Assembly (NCBI GenBank): GCA_964423545.1
Contig: CAYRFV010000018.1
Coordinates: 1-35,142 of the forward strand
Reading direction: 5' to 3'
DNA length: 35,142 bases
Source of the DNA: JALOOE01 sp964423545
GTDB taxonomy: Bacteria; Chloroflexota; Anaerolineae; CG2-30-64-16
The notes beneath the pieces are model-generated. The model had not been told where the DNA came from. It ran no database searches and saw only the letters and a program-made list of their open reading frames with translations. How positions within the stretch are numbered: position 1 is the first letter of the stretch; every line of letters starts with the position of its first letter. Below, in pieces: positions 21,134 to 31,500 of this stretch. A program made the position numbers and the translations under genes.

Positions 21134-24100
21134 ATGAAACCGATGAACCACACAACCGACCCTATCACTGGACCGAGCGTGCGTTGGGCGCTCACGATCT
21201 TCGTCATCCTCAGCCTGATCCTGCCGCTCGCACCGGTCGCGGCGGTGGCGCCGCAGGCCCCGCTGGCCGCCGACCAGGTCGGCTACTGGCGATTCGATGA
21301 AGGCTCGGGCGCCGCGGCCGGGGACAGCTCCAGCTACGGCAACAACGGGACGGTTTCCGGCGCCGCCTGGACCACCGGCAAGGTGTCCGGTGCGCTGAGC
21401 TTCGACGGCGTCGACGATCGAGTCGAGGTGCCTGCCAGCGCCAGCCTCAGCCTCAGCACCAACCGGGTTACCCTCGCCGGCTGGGTGTACCCGACCGCTG
21501 TGACGGGCGGTTTTCTCACGCTTGCTCAACGCACAAACGCGGCGGGCACGTGGTTCGACTGGCAGCTCTACGCACGGGCATCGGATGCTCCGACGGCCAA
21601 TCACCCGGTCTTCAGGGTTGACTGGAACGGTAGCGGCACGCTCGAAGCCGATGAGCAGGTCCAGGGAGATATCATCCTTCAGGCCAACACGTGGTACTTC
21701 ATCGCCGCGACCTACGATGGATCGGCGATGCAGTTCTATATCGACGGCACGGTGCGAGGCACGACCGCCAAGACCGGAGGGACTATCCCGAATGGCAACC
21801 AGCCGATCTGGCTGGGGGGCAACAGCGCCTGGGGTGAGCACTTCCCCGGCAAGATCGATGAAGTCCAGATCTACAATCGCGCGCTGTCTCAAGCGGAGAT
21901 CCAGGCGCTGATGGTTTCGGGCCCCACGATTTCAATCACTGGGACCCCCCTCGGGGCCTTCAACAGCACTCCGGGCGTCCCCTCGGCGCAGCAGAGCTAC
22001 ACGGTGTCGGGCAGCAACCTGACCGGGAACATCGCGATCACGGCGCCTGCAGATTTCGAGATCTCTACGACGAGTGGCAGCGGATTCACCTCGGCGCTGT
22101 CCCTGACTCAGGTCGGCGGCGTTGTGTCTGCGACAACGATCTATGTGCGCTTCAATCGCGCCACGGCAGGCGTCTCCAGCGGCAATATCGCACACGCCAG
22201 CGCCGGCGCCACCACACAGAACGTGGCGGTCACCGGCACGGCGACCGCCGGCGGCGCGATCACCTTTGCGGCGTTCGGCGACTACGGCAGCAACTCCTCC
22301 AATGAGCTTGCCGTCGCCAACATGGTTAAGGGTTGGAACCCCGACTTCATCATCACCACCGGGGACAACAGCTACGGCGGCACGGCCATCGATACCAACA
22401 TCGGGCAGTACTACCACGCATATATCGGCAACTATGTGGGATCGTACGGCTCGGGTTCGGCCACCAACCGTTTCTTCCCCTCCATGGGCAACCATGATTA
22501 CACCGACGGTGGGGGCAGTACGGCGTACTTCAACTACTTCACCCTACCGAATAACGAGCGGTACTATGACTTTGTGCAGGGCCCGGTGCATTTCTTCGTG
22601 ATCGACAGCAATCCTGCGGGGACAGGCAGTGCGCCCGGCGACGGCCGTTCGGCAGGCTCCGCGCAGGGAACCTGGCTGCAGGCGCAGTTGGCCGCATCGA
22701 CGGCCCCGTGGAAGATCGTCTACATGCACCATCCGCCGTATTCGTCCGGGAGTGTTCACGGCTCCGAGACCGCGATGCGGTGGCCGTACGAGGCGTGGGG
22801 TGCGACCGCGGTCCTGGCGGGGCACGATCATGTCTATGAACGCATTTTGAGGGATGACGACAGCGACGGCGCCAGTATGCCTTACTTCACCACCGGCGCA
22901 GGGGGCATGAGCCTGTATGGGTTTGGCACACCGGTGACAGGCAGCCAGGTGCGCTACAACGCCAACTATGGCTCGATGCGGGTGCAGGCGTCGAGCGCCA
23001 GCATCACCTTCGAGTTCTGGTCGGTCGCAGGGGGCGGCACGCTGATCGACTCCTACACGATCAACAGTACGGCGTGTACGCCTGCGACTGAGAGCTTCGA
23101 TGCGCTGACCCTGGGGGCCAGGATCGGCACGGTGGCGGGCTGGACCGACAATGGAAGCGCAGGTCCCGCCGTGGGTGCAGGAGGCGTTGCCGGCACGCAG
23201 GGGCTGGGCGCAGGCAGCAGCATCTTCAACTGGTCGGCGCATCCTTTCCTGTGGAGCGACGCCGGCCTGAGCAGTGTCGCCTTCGAGATGGACTTTCAGA
23301 CGAACGCCAGCGGCGCATTCGACGATGACCGGCTGGCCTGGATGACCGAGAACACGCCCGGCAGCTCCCAGTACAACTTCGGCATCCAGCTCGATCCGGA
23401 TACGGACGGGACGGCGTGTCCGTCGGGCCAGAACATCGAGACCTACTGGCGCAACCCTGCTTTCAGCACCGACACCGCCGACCGGATCGAGACGACGATC
23501 GCGTGCTTGCCGACCTTGAGCGCCAATAGCTGGTATCGCGCCCGCCTGGTGATCACCAAGCTCACCGCCGCTTCCGCCAGCTTCGATGTGACCCTGACCG
23601 CTCTGGATGCCGGCGGCAATCCGGGCGCTGTCGTGGCCTCGGGGACCGTGGCCGACACCAGCGCCTGGCCGGGGGGCGCGGCGCCCGCGGCGTACTTCAG
23701 CCCCTCAGGGACTTCGACCGCCCTCTATCCCTCCTACAAGAACCACAACGGAACGACCGGCAATGCGGACAATGCGGTTGCAGACGTCTGCTCGGCGGCC
23801 GCACCCCAATACACCCTGACTGCGGGGAACGACGGTCACGGCGTCGTGACTCTCAGTCCCAGCGGAGGGACGTACAACCAGGGTGCAACCGTCATCCTCA
23901 CTCCGGTTGCCGATGCCGGCTATGCGTTCAGCAGTTGGAGTGGGCCGGATGCCGGCGATCTGACCGACAACGGCAACGGCTCCTGGTCGATCGTCATGGA
24001 TGCGGACAAGTCCGTCACGGCCAACTTCGTCGTATCATCCTGCACGACCGTCAGCTTCCAGCAGGGCGCAAGCGGCTACACGGGCGCGCGCGATGCCCAC

Positions 24101-27100
24101 ATCCGGCAGGCCAATCCCACCTTCAACTACGGCGTGTCCACGCCGTTGATGGTGGACAGCGATGAGCCTGCGGGCAGCAGCAATGATGTCTCGACGCTGC
24201 TCTACTGGGATCTTTCCTCGATCCCTGCGGGCAGCACGATCCAGTCGGCTGCCATCGCCATCTACGTCGAGGACGTCACCGCCGCGCCTGGCTACGATCT
24301 CTATGACATGACCCAGGCCTGGACCGAGGGCACGGGCAATGGCTCGGCCACCGGCAACGGCGCGACGTGGAATACCTTCGACGGCAGCAACGCCTGGCCG
24401 GGCGGTGCCGGCGCCAGCGGAAGTCGCGGCAGCACGGTTCTCGCCAACTTCGCGCCCACCGCCACCGGCGCCTACCAGACCAGCCTGAACGCCGCCGGCC
24501 GGTCAGTCTTGCAGGGCTGGGTGAACACCCCGGCGAACAATAAAGGCTTCATGATCTCCGCCGGCGCCACCACCAACGGCCTCGACTTCACCTCCAAGGA
24601 GGGTGCAGCGGTTGCCAACCGGCCCAGGCTCGAGGTCACCTACTGCCTCGCCTCGACCGATCCCACGATCGTCACCGCAGGCGCGCTGACCGCCTTCAGC
24701 GCTGAGCCGGGCGCGCCCTCTGCCGAACAGAGCTACACGGTGTCAGGCAGCAATCTCACCGGCGATATCACGATCACCCCGCCGGCCGACTTCGAGCTGT
24801 CGCTGACGAGTGGGAGCGGGTTCGCAACGACGCCCATCGTCTTGGCCCCATCCGGGGGCTCGGTGGCGAGCACCGCGATCTACGTGCGCTTCAACCGCGC
24901 GACCGCGGGCGCATCCAGCGGCAACATCACGCATACCAGCAGCGGGGCCACCCAGAAGAATGTGGCGGTCAGCGGTGTGGCGGCCAGCGGCTGGGTCGCA
25001 TTCAACGACATGAACCCCTTCACCGGTGACGCCAATGCGACCCATGTCACCAGGCACACCTATGCGACGACCAATGGGGTCCTGGTGAACTACAACACCG
25101 GCGCGCCCCTTGCGGTCACCGTGTCCGGCGCCACGGTGGGCGGTTACGACCCGAATCACCCGACCAACGGCGGACAGGCGAACGCGGGGACCGATGCGGG
25201 CGGCGCCTTCGGCCCGGCAGGCGCGGTCATCGTGGATCTGGCGAACACCCTGGAACTGGATGATCCTTCCTGGGATCATGTGGTGACCTTCAACAATCTG
25301 AATCCGGCCAAGGAGTACGCGCTGACGTTGTCGGCCAATCGCAACGAGCCTACCTACGACGGCGCGCGCTTCACGCGGGTCACGATCCAGGGCGCCGACC
25401 TCTATGTGAACGCCAGCAGCAGCGGCGTCGTCGTCAACTCGCCCGATTCGGTTTCCTTCAGCACCGGGTACAACACCGTGACCGGCTATGTCGCCAAGTG
25501 GACCGGGATCAAGAGCGGCGCGGATGGCAGCTTCTCGATCAAGTCCGAATGGGACAACGTTTTGGGCAGCGGGGCCAACAACACCAAGGGCTATGCCATG
25601 TCCGCCTTCAAGCTGGAGGAGGGCCAGGGTGCGCCGGCCACCTGCTATACGCTGACGTTGAGCCACACCGGCCAGGGCAGCGATCCGATCGCCACCCCGG
25701 CCAACTCGACCGGGTGTGCGGCGGGGCAGTACGTCGCAGGCGCAGCCATCCAGTTGAGCGGCGCGACCCCTGCCTCGGGATGGCGGATCGGGAGCTGGAC
25801 CGGCACCGCGAACGATGGCAGCACTGCCGGTACGAATTCGCTGACTATGCCCGCGGGCGCCCACGCCGCCGCCGTCAACTACGTCGAAACGACCGTGGGT
25901 TGGTCCGCCTACAACGATTGTGTGTACGACCCGACCCGGGCGCTCGCGGCCACCGATCCCAACGGCCAGCTGGTGCACTACAAGGCGGCGAACGTCACGA
26001 CTTACGGCGTCGGGAGCGGTTTCCCGCCCAGCGGTTCGGGCTACACCTCTTCCGGCATTCTGCTGGATCAGGCGACCGGCGCACCGACCGGGGTGACGGC
26101 CAGCCTGACGCAGAGCGGAGGGGTGACCTGGCAGCCCGATATCAGCTCCAGTTGGAACGGAGGGTACGACACCGCCACCGGCACGGATGCGCGCAACACG
26201 TTCGGCGGCATCGCGGATATGACCGGCGTGATCTACTACGGCAGCAGCGGTTGGTGGGTGGACTTGACCTTCACCGGGCTCGATCCGGCCAGGCAGTACA
26301 CCTTCGCCACCTCCTCATCGCGGGCCAACAGCGCCTACACGGCGCGCGTCACCCGCTACACCCTCTCGGGCGCGGATGCGGCGACGAACGCCAGCACGGC
26401 CGGTGTGACGGTAGTCGACAATCTGACCGTCGCATTCAACACCGGGGATAACCACAGCCAGGGCTACGTCGCACGCTGGACCGGCATCCAGCCGGGCAGC
26501 GACGGCAGTTTCAAAGTGCGGGCTGAGGCGCACACCGCCGAGTATCGGGCCTATGCATTTGACGTGTTCATGTTGCAAGAGGAGGCCGGCGCGCCGCCCA
26601 CCTGTTATGCCCTGACGCTGGGGCATACGGGCCAGGGCAGCGACCCCGTCGCCGCTCCGGCGAACTCGCCCGGGTGCGCCGCGGGCCAGTACGTGGCCGG
26701 CGCGAACATCGCCCTGAGCGGCGCTGTGCCTGCTGCCGGCTGGCAGATCGGGAGCTGGAGCGGTACGGTCAACGACAGCAGCACCGCCAGCGCCAACTCG
26801 GTGACCATGCCGGCCAGCGCACACGCGGCGGCGGTCAACTATGTGCAGCCGCCGAATCAGCCGGTTCTGGTGGCGCCGGTGGATGCCGGCTACGTCCAGA
26901 CGCTGTCGCCGGAGCTGACGGTGACGGTCAGTGACCCGGACAGCGCCTCACTCACGGTGACGTTCTACGGCCGCGAGGCCGGCGCCGGGAGCGGCGCGGA
27001 CTTCACGGTGATCGCCTTGCCCGACACGCAGTTCTACTCCGAGAGCTACCCGGCCACCTTCGCAGCCCAGACGCAGTGGATCGTGAACAACCAGGCCGGT

Positions 27101-28315
27101 CAGAACATTGTCTACGTCGCCCATGAGGGAGACATCGTCAATGTGGCAGGCAGCATTGGACAGTGGACGAACGCAGACGCCGCGATGGACATCCTGGATG
27201 CGGCCGGCATCACCTACGGTGTGGTGCCGGGCAACCATGACGACTCGGACGGCGGGACGAACTACAACGCCTACTTCGGGGTCTCGCGCTTCACCGGCAA
27301 GAGCTTCTATGGTGGATCCTATCCTGCCGGCGACAACCAGAACAGCTACACGTTGTTCAGCGCGAGCGGGATGGATTTCATCGTCATCAACCTGGACTAC
27401 ATCTCCCCGGCGGCGAACTCGCTGGACTGGGCCGATGGCCTGCTCAAGGCCAATCCCGGCCGTCGCGGGATTGTGGTCAGCCATGACATTCTGAGTCTCG
27501 CCGGCGCCTTCGACCCGTGGGGCCAGCAGATCTACAACGCCCTGAAGGACAATCCCAATCTGTTCCTGATGCTCTGCGGTCATAACCACGGGGAGTCGCG
27601 GCGCTCCGATCCGGGCGATGATGGGCATACGATCTACAGCCTGCTGGCGGACTACCAGTCCTATGCGAACGGCGGGAACGGCTTCCTGCGCATCCTGCAG
27701 TTCTCGCCCGCGAACAACGAGATACGCGTCAAGACCTATTCGCCCACGCTCGATGCCTATGAGACGGACAGCGCGAGCGAGTTCGTCCTGAGTTACAACA
27801 TGGACGGGACCGGGCCCTTCGCGCTCCTGGGTGCGGTCAACGGCGTCGCCAGCGGCGCCAACGCCTCGTGGACGTGGCCCAACCTGGCGCCGGGAACGAT
27901 GTACGAATGGTACGTGACCGTCAGCGACGGCACGACCACCGTGACCGGTCCGGTCTGGACCTTCACCACAGTCGACAAGCCCAAGGCGCCCGTGATGCAG
28001 AGCATCACGCTCGCGCCGACCCCGTCCGATATCACGCTGACCTGGGAGGCGGTGACGCAGGATGTGAAGAACCATCCGACGGTCATCGACTACTACCAGG
28101 TGTTTCGCAGCACCGATCCCTACTTCACGACGGGCGGCACGCAGCTCACGCCTGATCCCGCGACGCCGTCGTTCACCGACGCCGGCGCGGCCGCCAGCAT
28201 GACCAGCTGGTACTATCTGGTGCGCGCTCACAATGGCGCCGGATCGGGTGACGGTTCCAGCCTGGCGCGCAAGATCGGCAAGTTCACATTCGGGCTCGTC
28301 TCCGGCGGGCCGTGA
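21134..28315 (+). CDS. Giant secreted mosaic protein with two calcineurin-like phosphoesterase domains
   Basis: 2393 aa; ATG at 21134 follows GGAGAC (21121-21126). Approximate order: signal peptide 1-45; LamG 47-262; Ig-like module 266-374 (ending NVAVTGTA); phosphoesterase 1, 375-647, purple-acid-phosphatase-like (Asp383, Asp411, Asn453-His454, HHPPY 532-536, His564/His566); unclassified beta domain 652-891; InlB-like 893-967; DNRLRE 971-1172; second Ig-like 1177-1284; beta-rich module A 1286-1495; InlB-like; beta-rich module B 1588-1816; InlB-like; Fn3-like; phosphoesterase 2, 1956-2219 (Asp1964 in LPDTQ, Asp2000, Asn2034-His2035, His2117, His2150/His2152); two Fn3-like domains; tail GKFTFGLVSGGP. 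Both phosphoesterase sites look complete. Expected activity is extracellular metal-dependent phospho(di)esterase; substrates unknown. The non-catalytic modules suggest glycan or surface binding. Confidence 0.88.
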   Translation: MKPMNHTTDPITGPSVRWALTIFVILSLILPLAPVAAVAPQAPLAADQVGYWRFDEGSGAAAGDSSSYGNNGTVSGAAWTTGKVSGALSFDGVDDRVEVPASASLSLSTNRVTLAGWVYPTAVTGGFLTLAQRTNAAGTWFDWQLYARASDAPTANHPVFRVDWNGSGTLEADEQVQGDIILQANTWYFIAATYDGSAMQFYIDGTVRGTTAKTGGTIPNGNQPIWLGGNSAWGEHFPGKIDEVQIYNRALSQAEIQALMVSGPTISITGTPLGAFNSTPGVPSAQQSYTVSGSNLTGNIAITAPADFEISTTSGSGFTSALSLTQVGGVVSATTIYVRFNRATAGVSSGNIAHASAGATTQNVAVTGTATAGGAITFAAFGDYGSNSSNELAVANMVKGWNPDFIITTGDNSYGGTAIDTNIGQYYHAYIGNYVGSYGSGSATNRFFPSMGNHDYTDGGGSTAYFNYFTLPNNERYYDFVQGPVHFFVIDSNPAGTGSAPGDGRSAGSAQGTWLQAQLAASTAPWKIVYMHHPPYSSGSVHGSETAMRWPYEAWGATAVLAGHDHVYERILRDDDSDGASMPYFTTGAGGMSLYGFGTPVTGSQVRYNANYGSMRVQASSASITFEFWSVAGGGTLIDSYTINSTACTPATESFDALTLGARIGTVAGWTDNGSAGPAVGAGGVAGTQGLGAGSSIFNWSAHPFLWSDAGLSSVAFEMDFQTNASGAFDDDRLAWMTENTPGSSQYNFGIQLDPDTDGTACPSGQNIETYWRNPAFSTDTADRIETTIACLPTLSANSWYRARLVITKLTAASASFDVTLTALDAGGNPGAVVASGTVADTSAWPGGAAPAAYFSPSGTSTALYPSYKNHNGTTGNADNAVADVCSAAAPQYTLTAGNDGHGVVTLSPSGGTYNQGATVILTPVADAGYAFSSWSGPDAGDLTDNGNGSWSIVMDADKSVTANFVVSSCTTVSFQQGASGYTGARDAHIRQANPTFNYGVSTPLMVDSDEPAGSSNDVSTLLYWDLSSIPAGSTIQSAAIAIYVEDVTAAPGYDLYDMTQAWTEGTGNGSATGNGATWNTFDGSNAWPGGAGASGSRGSTVLANFAPTATGAYQTSLNAAGRSVLQGWVNTPANNKGFMISAGATTNGLDFTSKEGAAVANRPRLEVTYCLASTDPTIVTAGALTAFSAEPGAPSAEQSYTVSGSNLTGDITITPPADFELSLTSGSGFATTPIVLAPSGGSVASTAIYVRFNRATAGASSGNITHTSSGATQKNVAVSGVAASGWVAFNDMNPFTGDANATHVTRHTYATTNGVLVNYNTGAPLAVTVSGATVGGYDPNHPTNGGQANAGTDAGGAFGPAGAVIVDLANTLELDDPSWDHVVTFNNLNPAKEYALTLSANRNEPTYDGARFTRVTIQGADLYVNASSSGVVVNSPDSVSFSTGYNTVTGYVAKWTGIKSGADGSFSIKSEWDNVLGSGANNTKGYAMSAFKLEEGQGAPATCYTLTLSHTGQGSDPIATPANSTGCAAGQYVAGAAIQLSGATPASGWRIGSWTGTANDGSTAGTNSLTMPAGAHAAAVNYVETTVGWSAYNDCVYDPTRALAATDPNGQLVHYKAANVTTYGVGSGFPPSGSGYTSSGILLDQATGAPTGVTASLTQSGGVTWQPDISSSWNGGYDTATGTDARNTFGGIADMTGVIYYGSSGWWVDLTFTGLDPARQYTFATSSSRANSAYTARVTRYTLSGADAATNASTAGVTVVDNLTVAFNTGDNHSQGYVARWTGIQPGSDGSFKVRAEAHTAEYRAYAFDVFMLQEEAGAPPTCYALTLGHTGQGSDPVAAPANSPGCAAGQYVAGANIALSGAVPAAGWQIGSWSGTVNDSSTASANSVTMPASAHAAAVNYVQPPNQPVLVAPVDAGYVQTLSPELTVTVSDPDSASLTVTFYGREAGAGSGADFTVIALPDTQFYSESYPATFAAQTQWIVNNQAGQNIVYVAHEGDIVNVAGSIGQWTNADAAMDILDAAGITYGVVPGNHDDSDGGTNYNAYFGVSRFTGKSFYGGSYPAGDNQNSYTLFSASGMDFIVINLDYISPAANSLDWADGLLKANPGRRGIVVSHDILSLAGAFDPWGQQIYNALKDNPNLFLMLCGHNHGESRRSDPGDDGHTIYSLLADYQSYANGGNGFLRILQFSPANNEIRVKTYSPTLDAYETDSASEFVLSYNMDGTGPFALLGAVNGVASGANASWTWPNLAPGTMYEWYVTVSDGTTTVTGPVWTFTTVDKPKAPVMQSITLAPTPSDITLTWEAVTQDVKNHPTVIDYYQVFRSTDPYFTTGGTQLTPDPATPSFTDAGAAASMTSWYYLVRAHNGAGSGDGSSLARKIGKFTFGLVSGGP
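26261..26532 (+). repeat. 272-bp block identical to 32902-33173 (copy 1)
   Basis: Compared base by base with 32902-33173, every base agrees (constant offset 6641), while sequence on both sides diverges at once. It encodes the second half of beta-rich module B of the first giant protein. Identity at all synonymous sites indicates a recent conversion or recombination event between the giant genes. Confidence 0.97.
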
Positions 28316-28356
28316 CGCGGAGCCGGCGATCCGGCGAAGTTGACTGAGACTTGGAC

Positions 28357-28400
28357 AAGTCCTGTGGCGGGCGAAGCCTGCCGCAGGGCTTGCTCTTTTT
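28357..28400 (+). terminator. Intrinsic terminator after the first giant gene
   Basis: A 16-bp stem (28357-28372 with 28376-28391, three G-U pairs) with a GAA loop, followed by GCTCTTTTT. It lies 41 bases after the stop and separates the two giant genes transcriptionally. Confidence 0.85.
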
Positions 28401-28465
28401 GTCGCGGAGGGTTCCTGGAAAAGTGCTCCACAAGCATCGAAATGCGCATTGTAATGTAATGAGAC

Positions 28466-28471
28466 TAAAAT
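28466..28471 (+). promoter_or_regulatory. Possible -10 box (TAAAAT) for the second giant gene
   Basis: TAAAAT in an AT-rich patch 71 bases before the ATG at 28543, a leader length like those of the other three transcription units in the region. No convincing -35 is present. Confidence 0.3.
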
Positions 28472-28542
28472 GAGACGTGCGACCCGGTCAGTCGCTGGTT
28501 TTTGCTTCTTCTGAACTCCACCACCCGACGGAGATCAATGCC

Positions 28543-31500
28543 ATGAAACGTGTTAGCTCTGCGACCCCTCTTGTCAGCGAGCGTGCGGCTCGCTGCGTTC
28601 TCACCCTGATCGTCGTGCTTGGCCTCCTGCTGCCGGCCGCGCCAGCCGCGCTGGCCGCGCCGCTGAATTCGGATCGCCCTGCCCGGTCATTGCAGCCGGT
28701 CCATGTTCCCGTCGAGCGACCCCTAATGGCTGACACAACGCTCGTGCCGGCCGGATCGACCTGGAAGTACCTGGACAACGGCAGCAATCAAGGCGTGGCG
28801 TGGCGAGAGTCGGCGTTCGATGACAGCGCCTGGGCATCGGGGACGGCGCCGCTAGGGTACGGCGATCCGATGGCGACCACGATCAACTGCGGGCCAAGCA
28901 ATCCGACCTGCAATTCGGGCAACTACATCACGACCTACTTCCGCCGCTCCTTTGATGTCAGCGACCCGTCGGTATATGCCGCTCTCACGTTGAATGTGCG
29001 TCGCGATGATGGGGCAGTGATCTACCTCAATGGGATCGAGATCTGGCGTACGAACATGCCCGCAGGCGCAGTCAGCTACACGACTTTGGCCCCAACAGCA
29101 GTCGGCGGCTCCGATGAGACGACCTTTTTTGCCACGACGGTGAGCTCGAGCTACCTGGCAACCGGCGCGAATGTGCTCGCCGTCGAGCTGCATCAGCAGT
29201 CCGCCACGAGTTCTGACATCGGCTTTGATCTCAGCCTTGTCGGCAAAGGCAACCTCGGGCTCGATCTTGGGACAGGCACGGCATACGTGACCTTCGGGGA
29301 TGCCGCGGCGCTCAAGCTGCCGCAGTTCACCTTGGAAACCTGGTTCAAGCGAGAGGGCACCGGAACGACGGCTACGACCGGCACCGGCGGCTTCGTCGGC
29401 ATTCCCCTGATCACCAAGGGTGTGGGACAGGCCGAAGGCAGCAATGTAGATATGAACTACTTTCTCGGCATTCGCAGCACAGACAACGTCTTGTGCGCCG
29501 ACTTCGAGGAAGGGCCGGGCGGTGCTGGGCCACTCGGGCTGAACCATCCGGTGTGCGGAACCACTGTCATCCAAAACAACGCCTGGTACCACGCTGCCGC
29601 CACCTACGATGGCAGCACCTGGCAGCTGTATCTGAATGGCTTGCCGGAAGCTACGCTGAGCGTGGGGCAGCCGGTGCGATCGGACAGCATCCAGCATGCC
29701 GGGTTGGGCGCCGCGCTCAGTTCGACTGGGGCGGCCTCAGGGCATTTCGACGGCGTGCTCGATGAAACGCGCATCTGGAACTATGCCCGAACCCAAGTTG
29801 AGCTGCGCTCTACGATCAACGCGCAGATTACCTCGCCCACGACCGGACTGGTGGGTCGCTGGGCGCTCAATGAAGGCAGTGGGACCGCCATCGTTGGTTC
29901 GGCCGGAACGACGGTCAATGGCACGGTTGTCAATTCAGGCCATAGTTGGGTCGATGGCGCGCCATTCAATCTTACCTTTGACCCCCCTGCTGCGCCGACC
30001 GATCTCACGGCAGCCGCCACGATTGGCACCCAGATCAACCTGGGATGGACGGACAACGCAACGAATGAAACGGGTTTCCAGATCGAGCGCTCGACCACCG
30101 GCAGCGGCGGGGCGTTCAGCCTCCTGACCACTGCGGCCGCCAATGCCGTATCGTACACCGATGCGGGGCTGAACGCCGGCGCCGAATACTGCTATCGCGT
30201 GCGCGCGGTCAATGGCAACGGCAACTCGGCCTACACCGGCGTCGCCTGCGCCACGACGCCATCGGCCCCCAACAACGCGCTCGACTTCGGCGAAACCCAC
30301 GACGCCTACGTCACCTTCGGGGATCCGGCGGCGCTGGACCTGGCGCAGTTCACGATCGAAACCTGGTTCCGCCGCGATGGTGCAGGTGTGACGACTACCA
30401 CGGGATCGGGAGGCGTCACCGCCGCGATCCCCTTGGTGACCCACGGGACGTCGGAAGCCGATGGCTCCAATGTGGACATGAATTTCTTCCTGGGCATCAA
30501 TACGAATGGCAACGTGCTGGCCGCCGATTTTGAGGAAGGCGCGGCCGGCGCCAGTCCCGGCCTGAATCATCCCGTGCTCGGGACCACAGCGATTCAAAAT
30601 GGCGTCTGGTACCACGCGGCTGCCACCTATGACGGCAGCAAGTGGCAGTTGTTCCTCAACGGCAATCTGGAGACCGAGCTGGTCGTCGGGCAGCCGGTGC
30701 GGTCGGACACCATCCAACACGCTGCCCTGGCTTCGTCCATTCGCTCGAACGGAACGACGGCCCAGGGTTTCTTCGACGGTGCGATCGACGAGGCCCGCGT
30801 CTGGAGCGTCGCGCGCACCCAGGCGCAGATTCGCAGCACGATCAATTCGCAGCTCTCGACGCCCCAGGGCGGCCTGGCGGCGCGTTGGGGTCTGGAGGAG
30901 GGCGCCGGTGCGGCTGTCGGCGACGCCTCGGGCAACGCAGTGAATGGGACGATCACGGGCGCGGACTATCAGTGGGCGCCCGGCGCGCCGTTCAATCTGT
31001 CCTTCAACGAGGCCCCCAACCAGCCGGCGCTCGTGGCGCCCGCCAATGGGGCGACCGGCGTCGCCACCTCACCGACGCTGGAGGTGACCGTCACGGATCC
31101 GGAGAACGCGGCCATGACCGTCACGTTCTATGGTCGTGTCAGGGCGGCGGCCGCGCCCGATTTTCGCATCGTCGCCCTGCCCGACACGCAGTTCTACTCG
31201 GAGAGCTATCCGGCCACCTTCACCGCGCAGACGCAGTGGATCGTCGATAACCAGGCGGGTCAGAACATCGTCTATGTCGCCCACGAAGGCGATATTGTCA
31301 ATGTCGCAACGACCGCCTCGCAGTGGACCAACGCCGATGCCGCGATGGATCTGCTCGATGCCGCCGGCATCGCCTATGGCGTGGTGCCCGGCAACCATGA
31401 CGACTCGGATGGCGGGACCAACTACAATGCCTACTTCGGGGTGTCCCGCTTCGCTGGCAAGAGCTTCTATGGCGGGGAGTATCCGGCCGGCGATAACCAG

